This document shows positions 1-11,227 of a stretch of 64,000 nt of DNA, piece by piece. The position numbers and the translations under genes are program-made. A model generated the notes under the pieces. It worked only from the letters and a program-made list of their open reading frames with translations, was not told the DNA's origin and made no database searches. Numbering within the stretch: position 1 is the stretch's first letter; each line of letters starts with the position of its first letter. Source of the DNA: Sipunculus nudus (lineage: Eukaryota > Annelida > Sipuncula > Golfingiida > Sipunculidae); the NCBI GenBank assembly GCA_026874595.1, contig CM049310.1:46101058-46165057 (forward strand), read 5' to 3'.

Positions 1-14
1 TTTTTAATAAGATA

Positions 15-72
15 CTCTTATATTATATTATATTATATTATATTATATTATATTATATACATACATACATAC
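15..72. repeat. TTATA pentamer and TACA tetramer microsatellites
   Basis: About eight tandem TTATA units run directly into four TACA units. This is simple-sequence DNA with no coding potential. Confidence 0.9.
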
Positions 73-595
73 AAAAATTAAGGCATCTCTATCTGAGGTA
101 ATATACTTCCATTTATATATAAACCTGGATATCTACAATCTATTCAATTTATGGTAGTTTCACCTGTCATCATAAAACATATATAAACAATGGTATTGTG
201 CTATGACGTATTTGCTTTGTATTACATCACTCTAAATTTAGTTTTCTATATATAAATAGGAAACTATATTTATGTACAATACTACTGTTTTGATCATACT
301 TAACTATCGAAATATGGTCAACAGAAGTATATCTTTGGTTGTTATTTTAAAATTAAATTGCAATTACACGTGATTCCTTTATGCTGTATTTAGATGATAG
401 ATGTGGTGAGCAACACTATTTTTTTAGCAAGTATTTCCCTTTATAGCTAAAAGGTACACCAAACCCCATGTGTCACCCACGTTATTTAACGTCTCTTAAT
501 TCGCCATCTTCAGATTTGTACGTCTATCATGTGATTCATAGAGCTGCTCTCATTGGTCAATGAAAAAGTCCCGATCCTAGCTAGTCCTAAAACCC
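73..595. other. Gene-less AT-rich stretch
   Basis: No coding exon, tRNA-like block or clear repeat was seen. Frames on both strands are short and AT-driven. Confidence 0.5.
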
Positions 596-770
596 CCGCA
601 AACAGAGCGGACTCAAGCGGACCGGACCGGACCACTCAGGACCAGTCCTGAAGTATCAAAACATTTTGATATGGTCAGGATCGCTCAGGACTGGGTCCGG
701 AGCGGTCCCGGACTGGCAGTCCAGTCCGCCACCTGCCGCAAACTGAGCGGACCGGACCGGATTCAAAGGA
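596..770. repeat. GC-rich imperfect foldback (GGACCGGACC-rich)
   Basis: A GC-rich island in AT-rich DNA. The centre, near 655-675, is a near-palindrome around TATCAAAACATTTTGATA. The flanking arms carry CAGGAC, GGTCCGG and GGACCGG blocks in opposing orientation. The motif GCAAACAGAGCGGAC near 598 recurs as GCAAACTGAGCGGACC near 739. It is probably a small non-autonomous foldback element; its family is unknown. Confidence 0.55.
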
Positions 771-1028
771 GGGACATTCAGTAATATCAGGCAGGGCACC
801 ACTAGGAAGTATGCAGTGCTCTCCGTCTCTGGATACAGAGACAGACACTGCGTCTAACTTGCCTCAGGCCAGCTTCAGGCCCTTAAAATGTTCTTCAACA
901 GCATATAACTTAATCTGAAACCTAGACTTTTACTACATTTTTTAATCATTTAAAAGTTCATTTAAAGAGGCCTATATATCGATATATGACTTCTGGTCAC
1001 TAAAGATAATACCTTGAATCTGTTATAA

Positions 1029-1048
1029 CCCCCCCCCCCCCCCCCCCC
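1029..1048. repeat. Poly-C tract
   Basis: A run of 20 C residues, one of many G/C homopolymers in the window. Confidence 0.95.
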
Positions 1049-1675
1049 GAGAAACATGTTGTTCCTAATCTTAGTATCCATGTATTCATATCAAATATTT
1101 AGCCCTCTAAATATTCCAAACACATTCAATAAGACGTCTGGCGATATATGAAATTTTCTGAACTGGAATTATCTACAGTTCATTAATATGTACGCAGTGT
1201 AAGCCGCTACTCGCATAAGTCCTACAGAAAAGGTATGGGAACAGGTTGCTTCAAATAAGATTTAAAATATTACAATGGGAATATAAGTTAGGGGGAAAAT
1301 GATTAAAAGGGGATAAAATGTACAAAATTAATTTAATACAAATTCAAAGACCTATATATTTCCCCCTAAATTTCCAAACGGAACGCATATATACGTTATC
1401 AGACGCTTGGATCCGCATTCAAAATATCCAAAAAAATGTGTCTGGCCCGCAACCAAATTTAATTAATTTGCTTTAATCTATTGCTCACCGTTTCACAAAA
1501 TTTAACTGAAATTATTTTCAACTCATGGAGAGAATGACAATAAACAAATCCATTTGCGACCACCTGTGGACCACAGAACGACTTCTTGCAGGGTGTAATT
1601 ACTGGTATTGCCTGCAGTACATTTCTAGTATTAAAATGAGGCAAGACCGCAGTTATTAGACTTTACCTGTTATTA

Positions 1676-1727
1676 TGACGTCATCGGTGCAAATATTATT
1701 ATGACGTCATCGATGCAGATGACGTGA
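1676..1727. promoter_or_regulatory. Tandem CRE-like (CREB/ATF) site cluster
   Basis: Two perfect TGACGTCA palindromes (1676-1683 and 1702-1709) lie in a duplicated 26-bp unit. A third, imperfect site TGACGTGA follows at 1720-1727. TGACGTCA is the known cAMP-response element bound by CREB/ATF bZIP factors. A GC-richer block follows to about 1800. No gene start could be tied to it, so a regulatory role is inference; a chance tandem duplication is the alternative. Confidence 0.4.
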
Positions 1728-1729
1728 CC

Positions 1730-3180
1730 GCTGCTTTATACGTCCATAATGTACACGCCACCGTGGCGATAACATTATTTTACTTGCGGCCGGTGAAGGC
1801 TTAAATTCCCGTTTAATTCGTACTTGGTTGTTCGGATAAAATATGGTAAAAATGTTTAAATAACATGCATTATATTTGTGGAAGGTGAAATTATGAACTA
1901 TGTATTATTAATTAAATTTAAGTGCAGATCAATTAATTCTAAGACATTTGTCAAATAACAAACAGATTATATTTCGTTCCACCAACTTGTGTCCACCTGC
2001 TTTTTGGAGATCATTTTCATGCAAGCATATATTTTTCAATTATTTCCTAGAAAGCTGCATTTTAACGTAACAAGCTAATATGGCAGGCACAAATCAAATG
2101 ATAAGTCCCTGCATAAGCAGCCTTTTTGTTTGGCTGGTGAGGCCTACATTTTTTAGTGTTTACATTACATCATCTAATAAGCAGCTGTAAACTGAGGCTG
2201 TTTTTGCATGTGACCAATGACCTTGACTGCAATAATTTGGTGTGATATGTTGTAAAATGTAGACTTATATCTTATATTTTAAAATTCTGTTTCTTAAAAT
2301 TCTGTTTAATGTAGGTGTTTATTTCCCTGGTTGAAAAATTAGTTCCATTTTCATTTTGTCCTTAATAAATCATTTTCTCCCTCGGAATGTAAATAATAAC
2401 AATTTTCCTAGCCAAAAAAAAAAGGTGGACAGACTGCAATAATGAAACAGACTATAGTATACAATTCAGTGGTAATGCCCTCTTCTGCGTTCAATTTTTC
2501 CAAACATGTCCTTAATTGAGATTAAATGAGAACTTATAGAGATAATCCATGGACAAACAAGCTACCTTTGTTGAAGATAAGAAAGACAATTGTTGAATCG
2601 ATAAATGTTTTTCTTCATCAGATAGTATTTATAGCCACGTGATCAGGAAAGGAAATCTCTAGACGTGAATATTTATGAATATCTGCCTTTAACACGAGAT
2701 GAATGCGGGTCCAATTTATACAGGTCAATTTCTACATTTAATCACGTATTTCGTATTTCCATTTCATTTTGTCTGGTCCTTTATTTTTTATGTATCGCCA
2801 AATGCATGTCCTAATTTGAACAATATACTAAGTATTCTTTCGACTTCTTTATCTTTCATATATTAAGAAAAAAACAGGCCCTTCTTAGTCTTGCTGAGTT
2901 CAAAATTATGATTACCTGTCAATGTGTTGTCCTTGCTTTCTAAAAGTTTTCATATTATTTGTTCACATAATAGACTTCATTTGAAGAAATAACGCCTACC
3001 AACAAATAGAAATAAAAAGAAAAGTATTATAATATTACGCCCCCCACAATCAACCTACAATCAAAATACGGAGGTAGTTTTTGGCACACTGTAGCATCAA
3101 ATTAGATCCCAATACGTCATAGGTCACATTGCAATCATTAAGCAAACCTCATTCCTCATTGATCCAATCCTTTTACACAT
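1730..3180. other. Gene-less AT-rich stretch
   Basis: No supported exon, RNA gene or recognisable repeat. Open frames are below about 90 codons and lack splice-site or domain support. Confidence 0.5.
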
Positions 3181-3184
3181 TATT

Positions 3185-3237
3185 TTTTCGGGGGGGAGCG
3201 GGTCGATATACCCGGGCCCCTTAATCCGCCCCTCTCT
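3185..3237 (-). repeat. G/C-tract repeat fragment, GGGGCGGAT type
   Basis: On the minus strand this reads GGGGCGGATTAAGGGG and then runs into a G-rich tract. It resembles the terminus at 41265 (CAGGGGCAGATCCAGGATCT followed by poly-G), so it is probably a fragment of the same interspersed family. Confidence 0.4.
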
Positions 3238-3239
3238 GC

Positions 3240-4235
3240 GAGGCCTACAGCTGAACCCTCTAAAAGACGTGCGTGCAACAACGAATAAGAGAAGACAACG
3301 GGAGAACACGGGGCCATGACGAATCATGCCGGAACAATTAGAAGTAATTAAAGGCATTTCTGAAGCGTAATCAACCGACGCCTCCTTCATGTCAGAATAA
3401 CTTCATCGCCTGTGTAAGTCTCAGGATATTCCCATCAGTGCACCAAGACCAGCAAATGAGTAGATTTCAGTCAACACTACACACCACGGGGGTCATTGTC
3501 TTTCTTCAAGCTTTGTTCATTAATCGCAGGAGGGCGCCGTAAGTACCAAGTAATCTAATCAAGCTCAGGCCCAGTCGTATTGGTTCATTTGCAGCCGCCA
3601 ATAAATTACTTGTGGCCACTGGAGGAATATGCTCTCTGGTTTTTAACCTGCGTTACGTCAGTTTTTTACTCAAAATTAACGATGTGCCAAATACCACATT
3701 TGGTTTCATTTTATAGATAGACTACGAATGGTATATACAAATTCTTCACCTAAACAGAAAGAATTAGCTATGCTGTTTGAAACGTAAAATAACGGCAACA
3801 ATTTCATTTGACTGACTATGAAATATTTAACTTGCTATAAAAATTCTCCAACTTCAGTGGGTAATTGTCATGAGTCTGCTGGGAGAGTTTCCATTAAGGG
3901 ATCGTTAAATACATATTCAAGCGTTCCCCTTGGGTTAGGGCAACCGAAGCGCACTAAGTGGTTAAAAAAAACGAGAGCCATTCACACATGCGCAGTGGCA
4001 GGATTCAGACATACACGGTCACACGCTAACATTATGCTGGGATGCCCTATGTCGGAGTACCAATATAATCGGTCTCCAGACAGCTAGCCACTAATGGTAT
4101 TATGTCAGATCCAGTTGACCTGGTGGACTTATGTGGCCTTTGGACCTCGCCCGCCAAAGTCCATGCTCAAGACCTGTTCAAACATTTTTTTTTGTTGGTG
4201 GAGGTAACCGCTTCCATTTTTTTATGCTTCCTTAA
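3240..4235. other. Gene-less stretch
   Basis: Two overlapping frames of 60-90 codons occur on opposite strands, without domains or convincing splice sites. I see nothing else to annotate. Confidence 0.45.
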
Positions 4236-4239
4236 CAAA

Positions 4240-4553
4240 GTATTATGTGAATTCTGCAGAATTCCTTGCCGGTTTCGGACTCCGTGACAGGGGCTTAAAC
4301 ACGATAATTCTAGCTCGTTGTATGACTGTGCTGTGTGTAATCCCCATTGCTGGGTCATTACACCGAGAACCCCCGAAAGGCGAACTCGTTTGTGAGTGAA
4401 ACACGAATGTTGAACACAGTCTCCCCATTAAGCCTGCAGAGCGCTCCCCATGGGTGGGGCCGACCGTGAAATATTTCACCACCTCGGCTGAGATTCAAAC
4501 TCACGGTCTCCCGGCTTTGAGCTCTGTGCTGTACCCCTGAGCCACAGAAGCCG
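4240..4553 (-). mobile_element. tRNA-derived SINE-like element
   Basis: The minus strand from 4553 carries a degenerate pol III promoter. The A-box-like TGGCTCAGGGGTA is at 4532-4544 and the B-box-like GAGTTTGAATCTC at 4490-4502, at tRNA-like spacing. The acceptor arms do not pair, so this is not a functional tRNA. About 240 bp of non-tRNA body follows, as in SINEs. The end near 4240 is approximate and I could not assign a named SINE superfamily. Confidence 0.5.
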
Positions 4554-4559
4554 TTTAAA

Positions 4560-5720
4560 CAGTGTTTCCACATTAGTCTGACCAATCTTTGATTTAAAAC
4601 GTTTGAAATTTATGACTCATAGATCCAGGAACAGATTCATCAAGTTATGTTAAGAACTTTCATCAGCAACACGAATATTGAGGTTAAAACGTGTCCAATT
4701 TCTCAGGAATGGATTAACCAAATTGATTTCTAACTTACCAAATTAAGGATGGTCAGGACAAAAAGGTCAACGTCTCAGAGAAAAATTATAATATGATTTC
4801 CCTTACCTCTGTTACAGAAAGACAGAAAAAAACTATATGCTCATATAATTTTGTTTAGTTAATCTAAGCCATAAATTTGTATGGTTTAACTACATACATA
4901 TTTATTGTTTTGTTTCAAAGAAGTGATTTAAAATGTTGCTATATAATATTTTATGGTATGATCCTCCTAATCCTAGGCTATTATGAATCAATGCTTTCCG
5001 CTGAATACCCAGGGTAAGAAAAATATTCCATAATTTTATTATCAATAAAATTGAAAATGATGTTAACCTGACAGCTCTTGAAATACTTCTTTTAATTAAA
5101 AAAAAAAATTAAAAAAAACTTTATTATGCAGATTCACGATATTTTATTCACATTTTCAATATTGATTACTAGCTGATAAATCCGGTATTCCGGGCTTTTT
5201 ACCGGGTCGGAAGATGTATTAATTGACAGGATTGTGGGATCCTTATCTTATTTAAAAATTAAAAGAAAATATAGATTTTCAGTGGTTTCAGTCTCAATAA
5301 GATATGTACAAATATTTTATTAACATTTATTTTCTGTGCTCGTGGCAAGGAATTCCATACACCGGTATGTTGACCTTGAAGACCTGATCAGTGGTGATTT
5401 TTACATTAATTTGCGAACCGGAATGGGACTCGGGGGCACTATGGTTTTCGATGACCTTTGACTGATTACTATTTTTGGACCTGTAAAGTACAGGTTAATG
5501 TGAGGAAGACATTAATTCAACATAGCTTAACTTAACCTCTAATTTAATCGGAGTAGGAAGACATGACAGATAAATTAAATGTACGTTTTATTAAGGCAAG
5601 GAAACTGTTCCTGAAGAGAGAAACGGAAATATGCATACCTCGTTAGTAGCAGAAGCGGACCCAAGGTGAGTCCAGGAGGTCGGACCCCATTTCAGCTGCA
5701 ACCTTTTCTAATCGTAAGAG
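4560..5720. other. Gene-less AT-rich stretch
   Basis: Contains short A/T homopolymers but no supported exon, RNA gene or recognisable element. Confidence 0.5.
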
Positions 5721-5729
5721 ACCAATTTT

Positions 5730-5845
5730 TGAGGCCTGGAACGTTCGCCCCCACCCCAACCCTTTTCCGTAGATGGGGAACTTGTATCGGGTTTTGTCAT
5801 TAATCCTCCTGGGTTGAACCCCTCCTTTTCGTAAAGCGAGCCAGA
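5730..5845 (-). repeat. Interspersed repeat copy (AAAGGAGGGGT...GACAAAACC family)
   Basis: The minus strand holds AAAAGGAGGGGTTCAACCCA, then AGGAGG and TGACAAAACC, then a G-rich block. The same ordered motifs occur on the minus strand at 19596-19690 and partly at 44095-44165. A 107-codon minus-strand frame overlapping it is best explained by the repeat's composition. Confidence 0.5.
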
Positions 5846-5849
5846 GCCA

Positions 5850-8800
5850 TGTATTTTTCACATTGACTGACCACACACGTGGGCCAGAGCCTTTGTCAAG
5901 TGTCAGCCTCAACATGCATAAATGCGGTACTGAAACAAGGTTATTTATATGCACAGTAGTCATCAAATCGGCTTAATTCTGGGCTTGAGGTGACCACAAA
6001 GAAATTCCGGTCTTTGCCGAAGGCGTTTCGGCTGTATTGGGTGATGGCCTCCGCTCATATCAGAAAACACGCAAAAATCACTCAAAAAGATGTGTATATT
6101 AAAAATGATTTATTCTAATATCGGCCATGTCACCGAGGGAACAATAACCTTTAAAATGAGGTATGGTAAAGTATCATACGCATCGCGGTTTCAGAGAACA
6201 TTGCGAACAGAGGCGGACCGAATTCCTTTTATAAATATTAGATGCAATGTTTTCACAATAACTATGAATTAGGGAAAGACGAATTGATTAATTAATGGAA
6301 TACTTTGAGTAATAATTGAAAGATAAGTGATATTATCAAAGAATTTAGACTATTTAGACAACAAATATAAAATATTTGTTCCAGCTAAAGTGAATTTTTT
6401 TCAAACAAGATTTATTAAAAATCAAGCATTTTCACCTCATTGCAAGCATGATTATTGGTAAAGATTTCCCATCCGATGCAGACCATATATTATTACTAAT
6501 AAAAAGTCGATTTCCATTGAACGTTTTCTTGGGTAATATCATAAAACAAGAACTGAACTTGTGGTTAATTATTATTAGTTTTTTACAGTTTAATAAACAT
6601 GTACGCATCGCCCATGTCAGCCAATATTATTCCGGCGTTGGCGACGATTAAGATTTACAGAAAATTGACCATGTCAGACCACACTTGTTGGTTTCTGAAA
6701 GAAATCACCACACAGAAATGAAAGCACATGGAGAGAAAGAAGATTATGAGACGGCACCACAAAGCAGCCAATCAGAGCCGGCCTGCCTTATGCCAAGTAA
6801 TAAAGATGGACTTTTCCCAGCACCCACTAAGATGACGTTACAACCAAAGCTAATTTGTCTCAGCCCATCTGGTACGTGATAAGCGGTATTAATACGCCTG
6901 CTGTCAGCGTCTCGAGCCGTGGGCAACCCTCCCTCGCTTTCCCAGCCTCGTTTTAACTCAACTCTGACTTGGCGCCTTCAGTGAGCGGGGCAATAGTGAA
7001 GCAAACGAGACCCAGGGCAGCACCGTCAATAAAGACCACTGAGTTTTGGTGTTATATACTGTATAAGATCTTAAAGGTAAGTGTCATATCTAACAACTAT
7101 CTGAGGCGTAGTTAATCACAGAACATAAAGCTTAATTAGTTGTACTGGGAATGAAAGTTCAGTTGGTTTTTTTTCAGGACTCCCGCCGAATATTCGTTCT
7201 GTATCATTAAAATACAATTTCAACCATATTAATGATCACAGCTTATAAATGTGTTCAAATGACTAGATGAGCCTGTTTACCGACCTATTTTTTAAACCTT
7301 GCTTTTGAAGAAAAAGGTTGTTTTATCACAAGAGATATGATTATGTTTGAACAAAAGTTCGACGCTGGTGATTGTGGATAAACCATAATGCTACATCATA
7401 CAGTTACATGAATCATATTTATAGGATGGGCTAAAATATTTATTTTAAAAAAAAATGATATTTATTTCAAGTACTGTAAATTAAATCTTTTGTATTTAAT
7501 TCAGTGATCTTTAGAAAAACAGTTGTTGTCACATAATATGAACATGTGAAAAGGTTTAATAATCTAGCAGAAAATTCATGTTGAATTAAAAATAATGAAG
7601 AGTTCTTCGAACTCTCATGTTTGGCGAATTTAACAAATAAATATAACACATTCAGGTATTTACTTCATTAAAAAAAGTTTATTTGCAAAAGAAACGATAT
7701 ATAGTAATAACACTGTTATCTTCATAATTAAAAGGCGGTGGACAATAAGGGACGAGATTTTCAGGCCCGAGTTCTTGGTTTGAATCAGACACGAATCACT
7801 AGGAGAAATCCGGAATATATATTTAAATAGAGAAAGTTCCTCATACTATAGTGTAGTAGAAGAAGGTTTATTGTAAACATTTTGAAAATTTCATCATGAA
7901 ATGTCATTAACAAAGTTAAAGCAAGATTTTAGTTAATTTTTATTCACCGATATAAGATACATTGATTGCACATGAGCTAAACCAAATGCGCAAGCAACAG
8001 CCATAATGTATATTAAATTAAAATGTCAAAATCGACAAGGACACGGGAGATTAACTAATTGTTGTAGAATCGTGACTAGTGCATCGAAATACTTAATTTT
8101 GATTCATCGTTACATCACTTAAATTTAATAAGAACTTTCACATCCAGATAAAATGTCGACCTAAAAATGCTATTGTTTGCATGTACTTTTTGCTTGTATT
8201 AATTTGCTTTTGGGCGTACCCGGAAATATAACCTTTGAATGACATGTGTTTACGCTGTAAACATATGGACATTTTCTTTTTCGTTCGAGTTTATAAAATA
8301 AAATTTGAATAAGGCTAATGTTTAGTTCCTTGTCTTAATCTTACGTCATTGTATTTATATTTATTCTTTACTATTACGAAGACTACCCTTTGAGAACAAT
8401 TTTCCTCATTTGAAGCCTCTATATGTATTCATAATCTCTCCCTATAGCCCTCACTTCAGTGATATGAAAGGGACAAAAGGAATATAGGATCCAAGGTGAT
8501 TTATTTCTTCTAAATCGGTAGCCCGGACACAGTGAAGTGTTAAATATCCATTCTTAACGAGCCAGATACTCATGAATATGTACAAATGTTAATCTGCCAA
8601 CATAATGGCCAATCGATTTATAAAATTTTAAGTGTGAATCTTTACTCTTTATCAGTAAATAGATATACCCGCTTTTCGGGCAATAATTTACATGCTGGTA
8701 TTATATGTAATTTTTTTTCAGCATGATTCATTGCCCAATGTGCATTTCTGATTTTCGATAATGAGCTGAAATAATATGAGCACTGTTCACTATCTTTATA

Positions 8801-8955
8801 AAGCATTCATCCAATCAACCATCGATTATGGATTAACCATTTGTGACCTGCTGCTTTGCGTGCTATTGTTTAACGATCCTAGTGTTGGGCAGAGAGAGCA
8901 GTAACCGGGAGCTTGAACCAACCACGATGTAATATAGAACTCATAAATGATGTTA
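5850..8955. other. Gene-less stretch; one promoter-like block at about 6670-7080
   Basis: Mostly AT-rich with no supported exon. Around 6768 there is a CCAAT-box-like AGCCAATCAGAG in a locally GC-richer block. A consensus donor, AAAG then GTAAGTG, lies near 7075. This could be a non-coding first exon of the plus-strand gene further right, but nothing in the sequence proves it. Confidence 0.3.
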
Positions 8956-8959
8956 GTTT

Positions 8960-9540
8960 TTTTAATATGGAGCAGTGACATTTTTATCTGTAATCAATAA
9001 CTTAATAAGAGCACCACAAACGTGCATAATACGCCTGTCGTGTATCTGGTGACCTCTGACCTCATCAAATATGCGTGAATTTTGATGAGAATGTAAATCA
9101 GGTGAGAAAGTCTTTTGGTAAATATGTATTATGAGTTTCATGGAAATCAATAGGATTTCCGGAAAGTCTCCAAGGTGCCTCCGAGGTGCGGTGACCTCTA
9201 ACCTCATTAAATATGCATGGATTTCGCTGGAATTCAAACTTGGGCGAGATATTTTATTGATTAACATTTCTGATTAGTTTTATCAAAATTCTTCTAATTC
9301 TTTGTAAGTTATCGCGGCGACACCACAAAATAGCGGCGTGACCCGTTACCTTATTAAATATGCGTGGACGTGGCCCATAATCGAACTTGGGCGAGAAGAT
9401 CTGTAGGTAAGTACTTGCGGTGAGTTTCGCGAAAATCCATCAAAGTCCTGGTAAGTTATCGCGGCGACAATAAAAGTTAACGGACGGACGGACGGTGGGT
9501 ATACCATTATACTCCCGTCATATGGCGGGCGTATAAAAAG
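8960..9540. mobile_element. Pearl-like (Helitron-like, non-autonomous) island
   Basis: Three degenerate monomers of about 145 bp each contain GTGACC(T)CT..CCTCAT(T/C)AAATATGC; they start near 9048, 9190 and 9337. They are followed by GTTA(ACGG)4 at 9480-9495 and a stem-loop at 9508-9535. That stem is TATACTCCCG/CGGGCGTATA with one mismatch. Core tandem repeats plus an ACGG microsatellite plus a terminal hairpin is the architecture described for bivalve pearl elements. The left end is approximate. Confidence 0.55.
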
Positions 9541-10290
9541 GACTTGCTCCTTTACATTTATGGCTGATAAATCTACGTTACCGAAGTAAAGTCGCCATTA
9601 CACCACATGATCAACTCTTTGGAATAACAGTATTTTATCGAGACCACGCTTGAACCATTTAAACCTGCTTCCTTTTATCCTAACAGCTCACTTTGGAATG
9701 CCTTGTTCCTCATTATTAAGTGTGCTGCAATATTAAATGTTTTATTAATAATCGCGAACTTATTTTAGAAATCATTCTGTATTATATTTTTTTTTCTTTT
9801 TAAGGTGCATATAAGCATTTGCAATGATATATGTATTATCTCATGTAATTAGTTCATTTATGCTGAATTCATAAGTTTCCAAGCAAACCATCCCGGTACA
9901 AACAACTGCAATTCCCATTCACCTGGGTGACACAATGTTATGGTTCTGAGTGTGAGTAAACAGTCCTCCTGTGTCTGTTATTCTCACAAGACTGCGGGAT
10001 CAAATGTCCAGTCTTACCCATGCTCTGTATCTCCCTCACATCGACTGGACACGTGAAAGAAGAAAGAAAACAAACGGTTGGAAACTTGGAAATTTTTTAT
10101 TTGAGAAATTGTGCGGTACGGCAACTAGACGGCATTCGCGCTATGTTGCGCAAGATGCAAGTTTATTTCTGCTGGTATACAGGATAAAGAAAACGGGTTA
10201 AGAACGAAATATTGCTAGATATCATAATATTTTAAAGATGAATAACTTTACTTCTTGCATATTTTAAATACCAGTTTGTGAATAGGTCCT
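9541..10290. other. Gene-less stretch left of the retrotransposon
   Basis: No supported exon or repeat. The five bases before the LTR (GTCCT, 10286-10290) could be one half of a target-site duplication, but the other LTR is truncated so the pair cannot be confirmed. Confidence 0.4.
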
Positions 10291-10450
10291 TGTTACGGAA
10301 CCTAATATAAACAGATCACGTATACGTGATGAACACAAATTCTGTGACGGAGATTTAAAAAAAAATCAGATTCTGAAACACAAGGCAACGTGAAATGTCT
10401 AGGGGAATGAATAAAGAAGTCAGTGGTTTTTTGTTAACAAATAACTATAA

Positions 10451-10456
10451 TTTATT
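10451..10456 (-). terminator. LTR polyadenylation signal
   Basis: AATAAA on the element strand, downstream of the LTR TATA box in the expected order. The equivalent is also kept in the truncated right LTR. Confidence 0.55.
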
Positions 10457-10812
10457 CTTAAAACAAACATAACATTACAATACACTAAATCAATACAATT
10501 AAACAGTAAAACAGCGGTATAACAACAAAGCAATACAACCGCATAGAAAAATAACGGGCACAGTACCTGGATACCAACAGCGTCACAACGATAAATTCTT
10601 TAAATGTATACTCTCGGAGAATGACAGTCCAGTGTAAAGCTCTTGTAACAATCCAGAAAGTAAACTGAAGTCCAAATGCATAAAAACCAGGAGTAAGTCT
10701 TAGAAAATCTATAATTGCCGCATTCGTCGGATAAGGTCCTAGAAACTGACATACGCTTCTGCGTCCGATGGAATCTGCTCTGCTCTCTCTGCTCTCTTCT
10801 AAAACACAGCCC

Positions 10813-10821
10813 CTTTATATA
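10813..10821 (-). promoter_or_regulatory. LTR TATA box
   Basis: TATATAAAG on the minus strand within the U3-like part of the complete LTR. The right (5') LTR is cut before this part, so the copy that should drive the element is missing. Confidence 0.55.
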
Positions 10822-11107
10822 CCTTCACACCTCAAGCCGAGTATTTTTCACTTCTCGAACAGTCTTAAGGATCTCACACAACACAGTAAACACGCGTTTC
10901 AAGAATTCTCCAGAAAAAACAGCGCTGTGTGTATCTCTACATACCAGGCTCATCACGTGACCTCGGCCAGGCGTGAAAACCAAAGGCTAACATGACAACG
11001 AGAGTTCAACCAGTACGGATTAAAAATAGAATGTAACAAACGGCTCGGCGAGGGTGCCACAACAGGAGCCACGCCTGTGTCACACAATAAAAAGAGCACC
11101 TGTAACA

Positions 11108-11118
11108 CTCCCCCTCCT
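11108..11118 (-). other. Polypurine tract (plus-strand primer)
   Basis: AGGAGGGGGAG on the element strand directly abuts the TGTTAC start of the 3' LTR, which fixes the inner LTR boundary. Confidence 0.8.
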
Positions 11119-11227
11119 GTAAGAAAAAAGAAAGTTTTCTCGGAAAACTTTCTTTTGCGATCACAATCACTAAAATTTTACAACATCTCAAAATCATCTT
11201 ACTTACAACATTACATAAACATCCTGT

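Larger units (their letters stand above)
10291..11107 (-). repeat. 3' LTR of the Gmr1-like element (complete)
   Basis: It begins TGTTACGG and ends CCTGTAACA on the plus strand, giving the inverted TGTTAC/GTAACA termini expected of an LTR. On the element strand a TATA box (TATATAAAG) lies at 10813-10821 and an AATAAA signal at 10451-10456. The polypurine tract sits just outside its inner edge. Several short frames inside it are non-coding. Confidence 0.88.

Noticed and set aside
4481-4553. Functional tRNA gene on the minus strand
   Set aside because: A and B boxes are present but the acceptor and anticodon arms do not pair, so it is a SINE head.
10715-10995. Overlapping plus-strand frames of 75-81 codons
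   Set aside because: They lie wholly inside the retrotransposon LTR, which is non-coding and has its promoter on the other strand.
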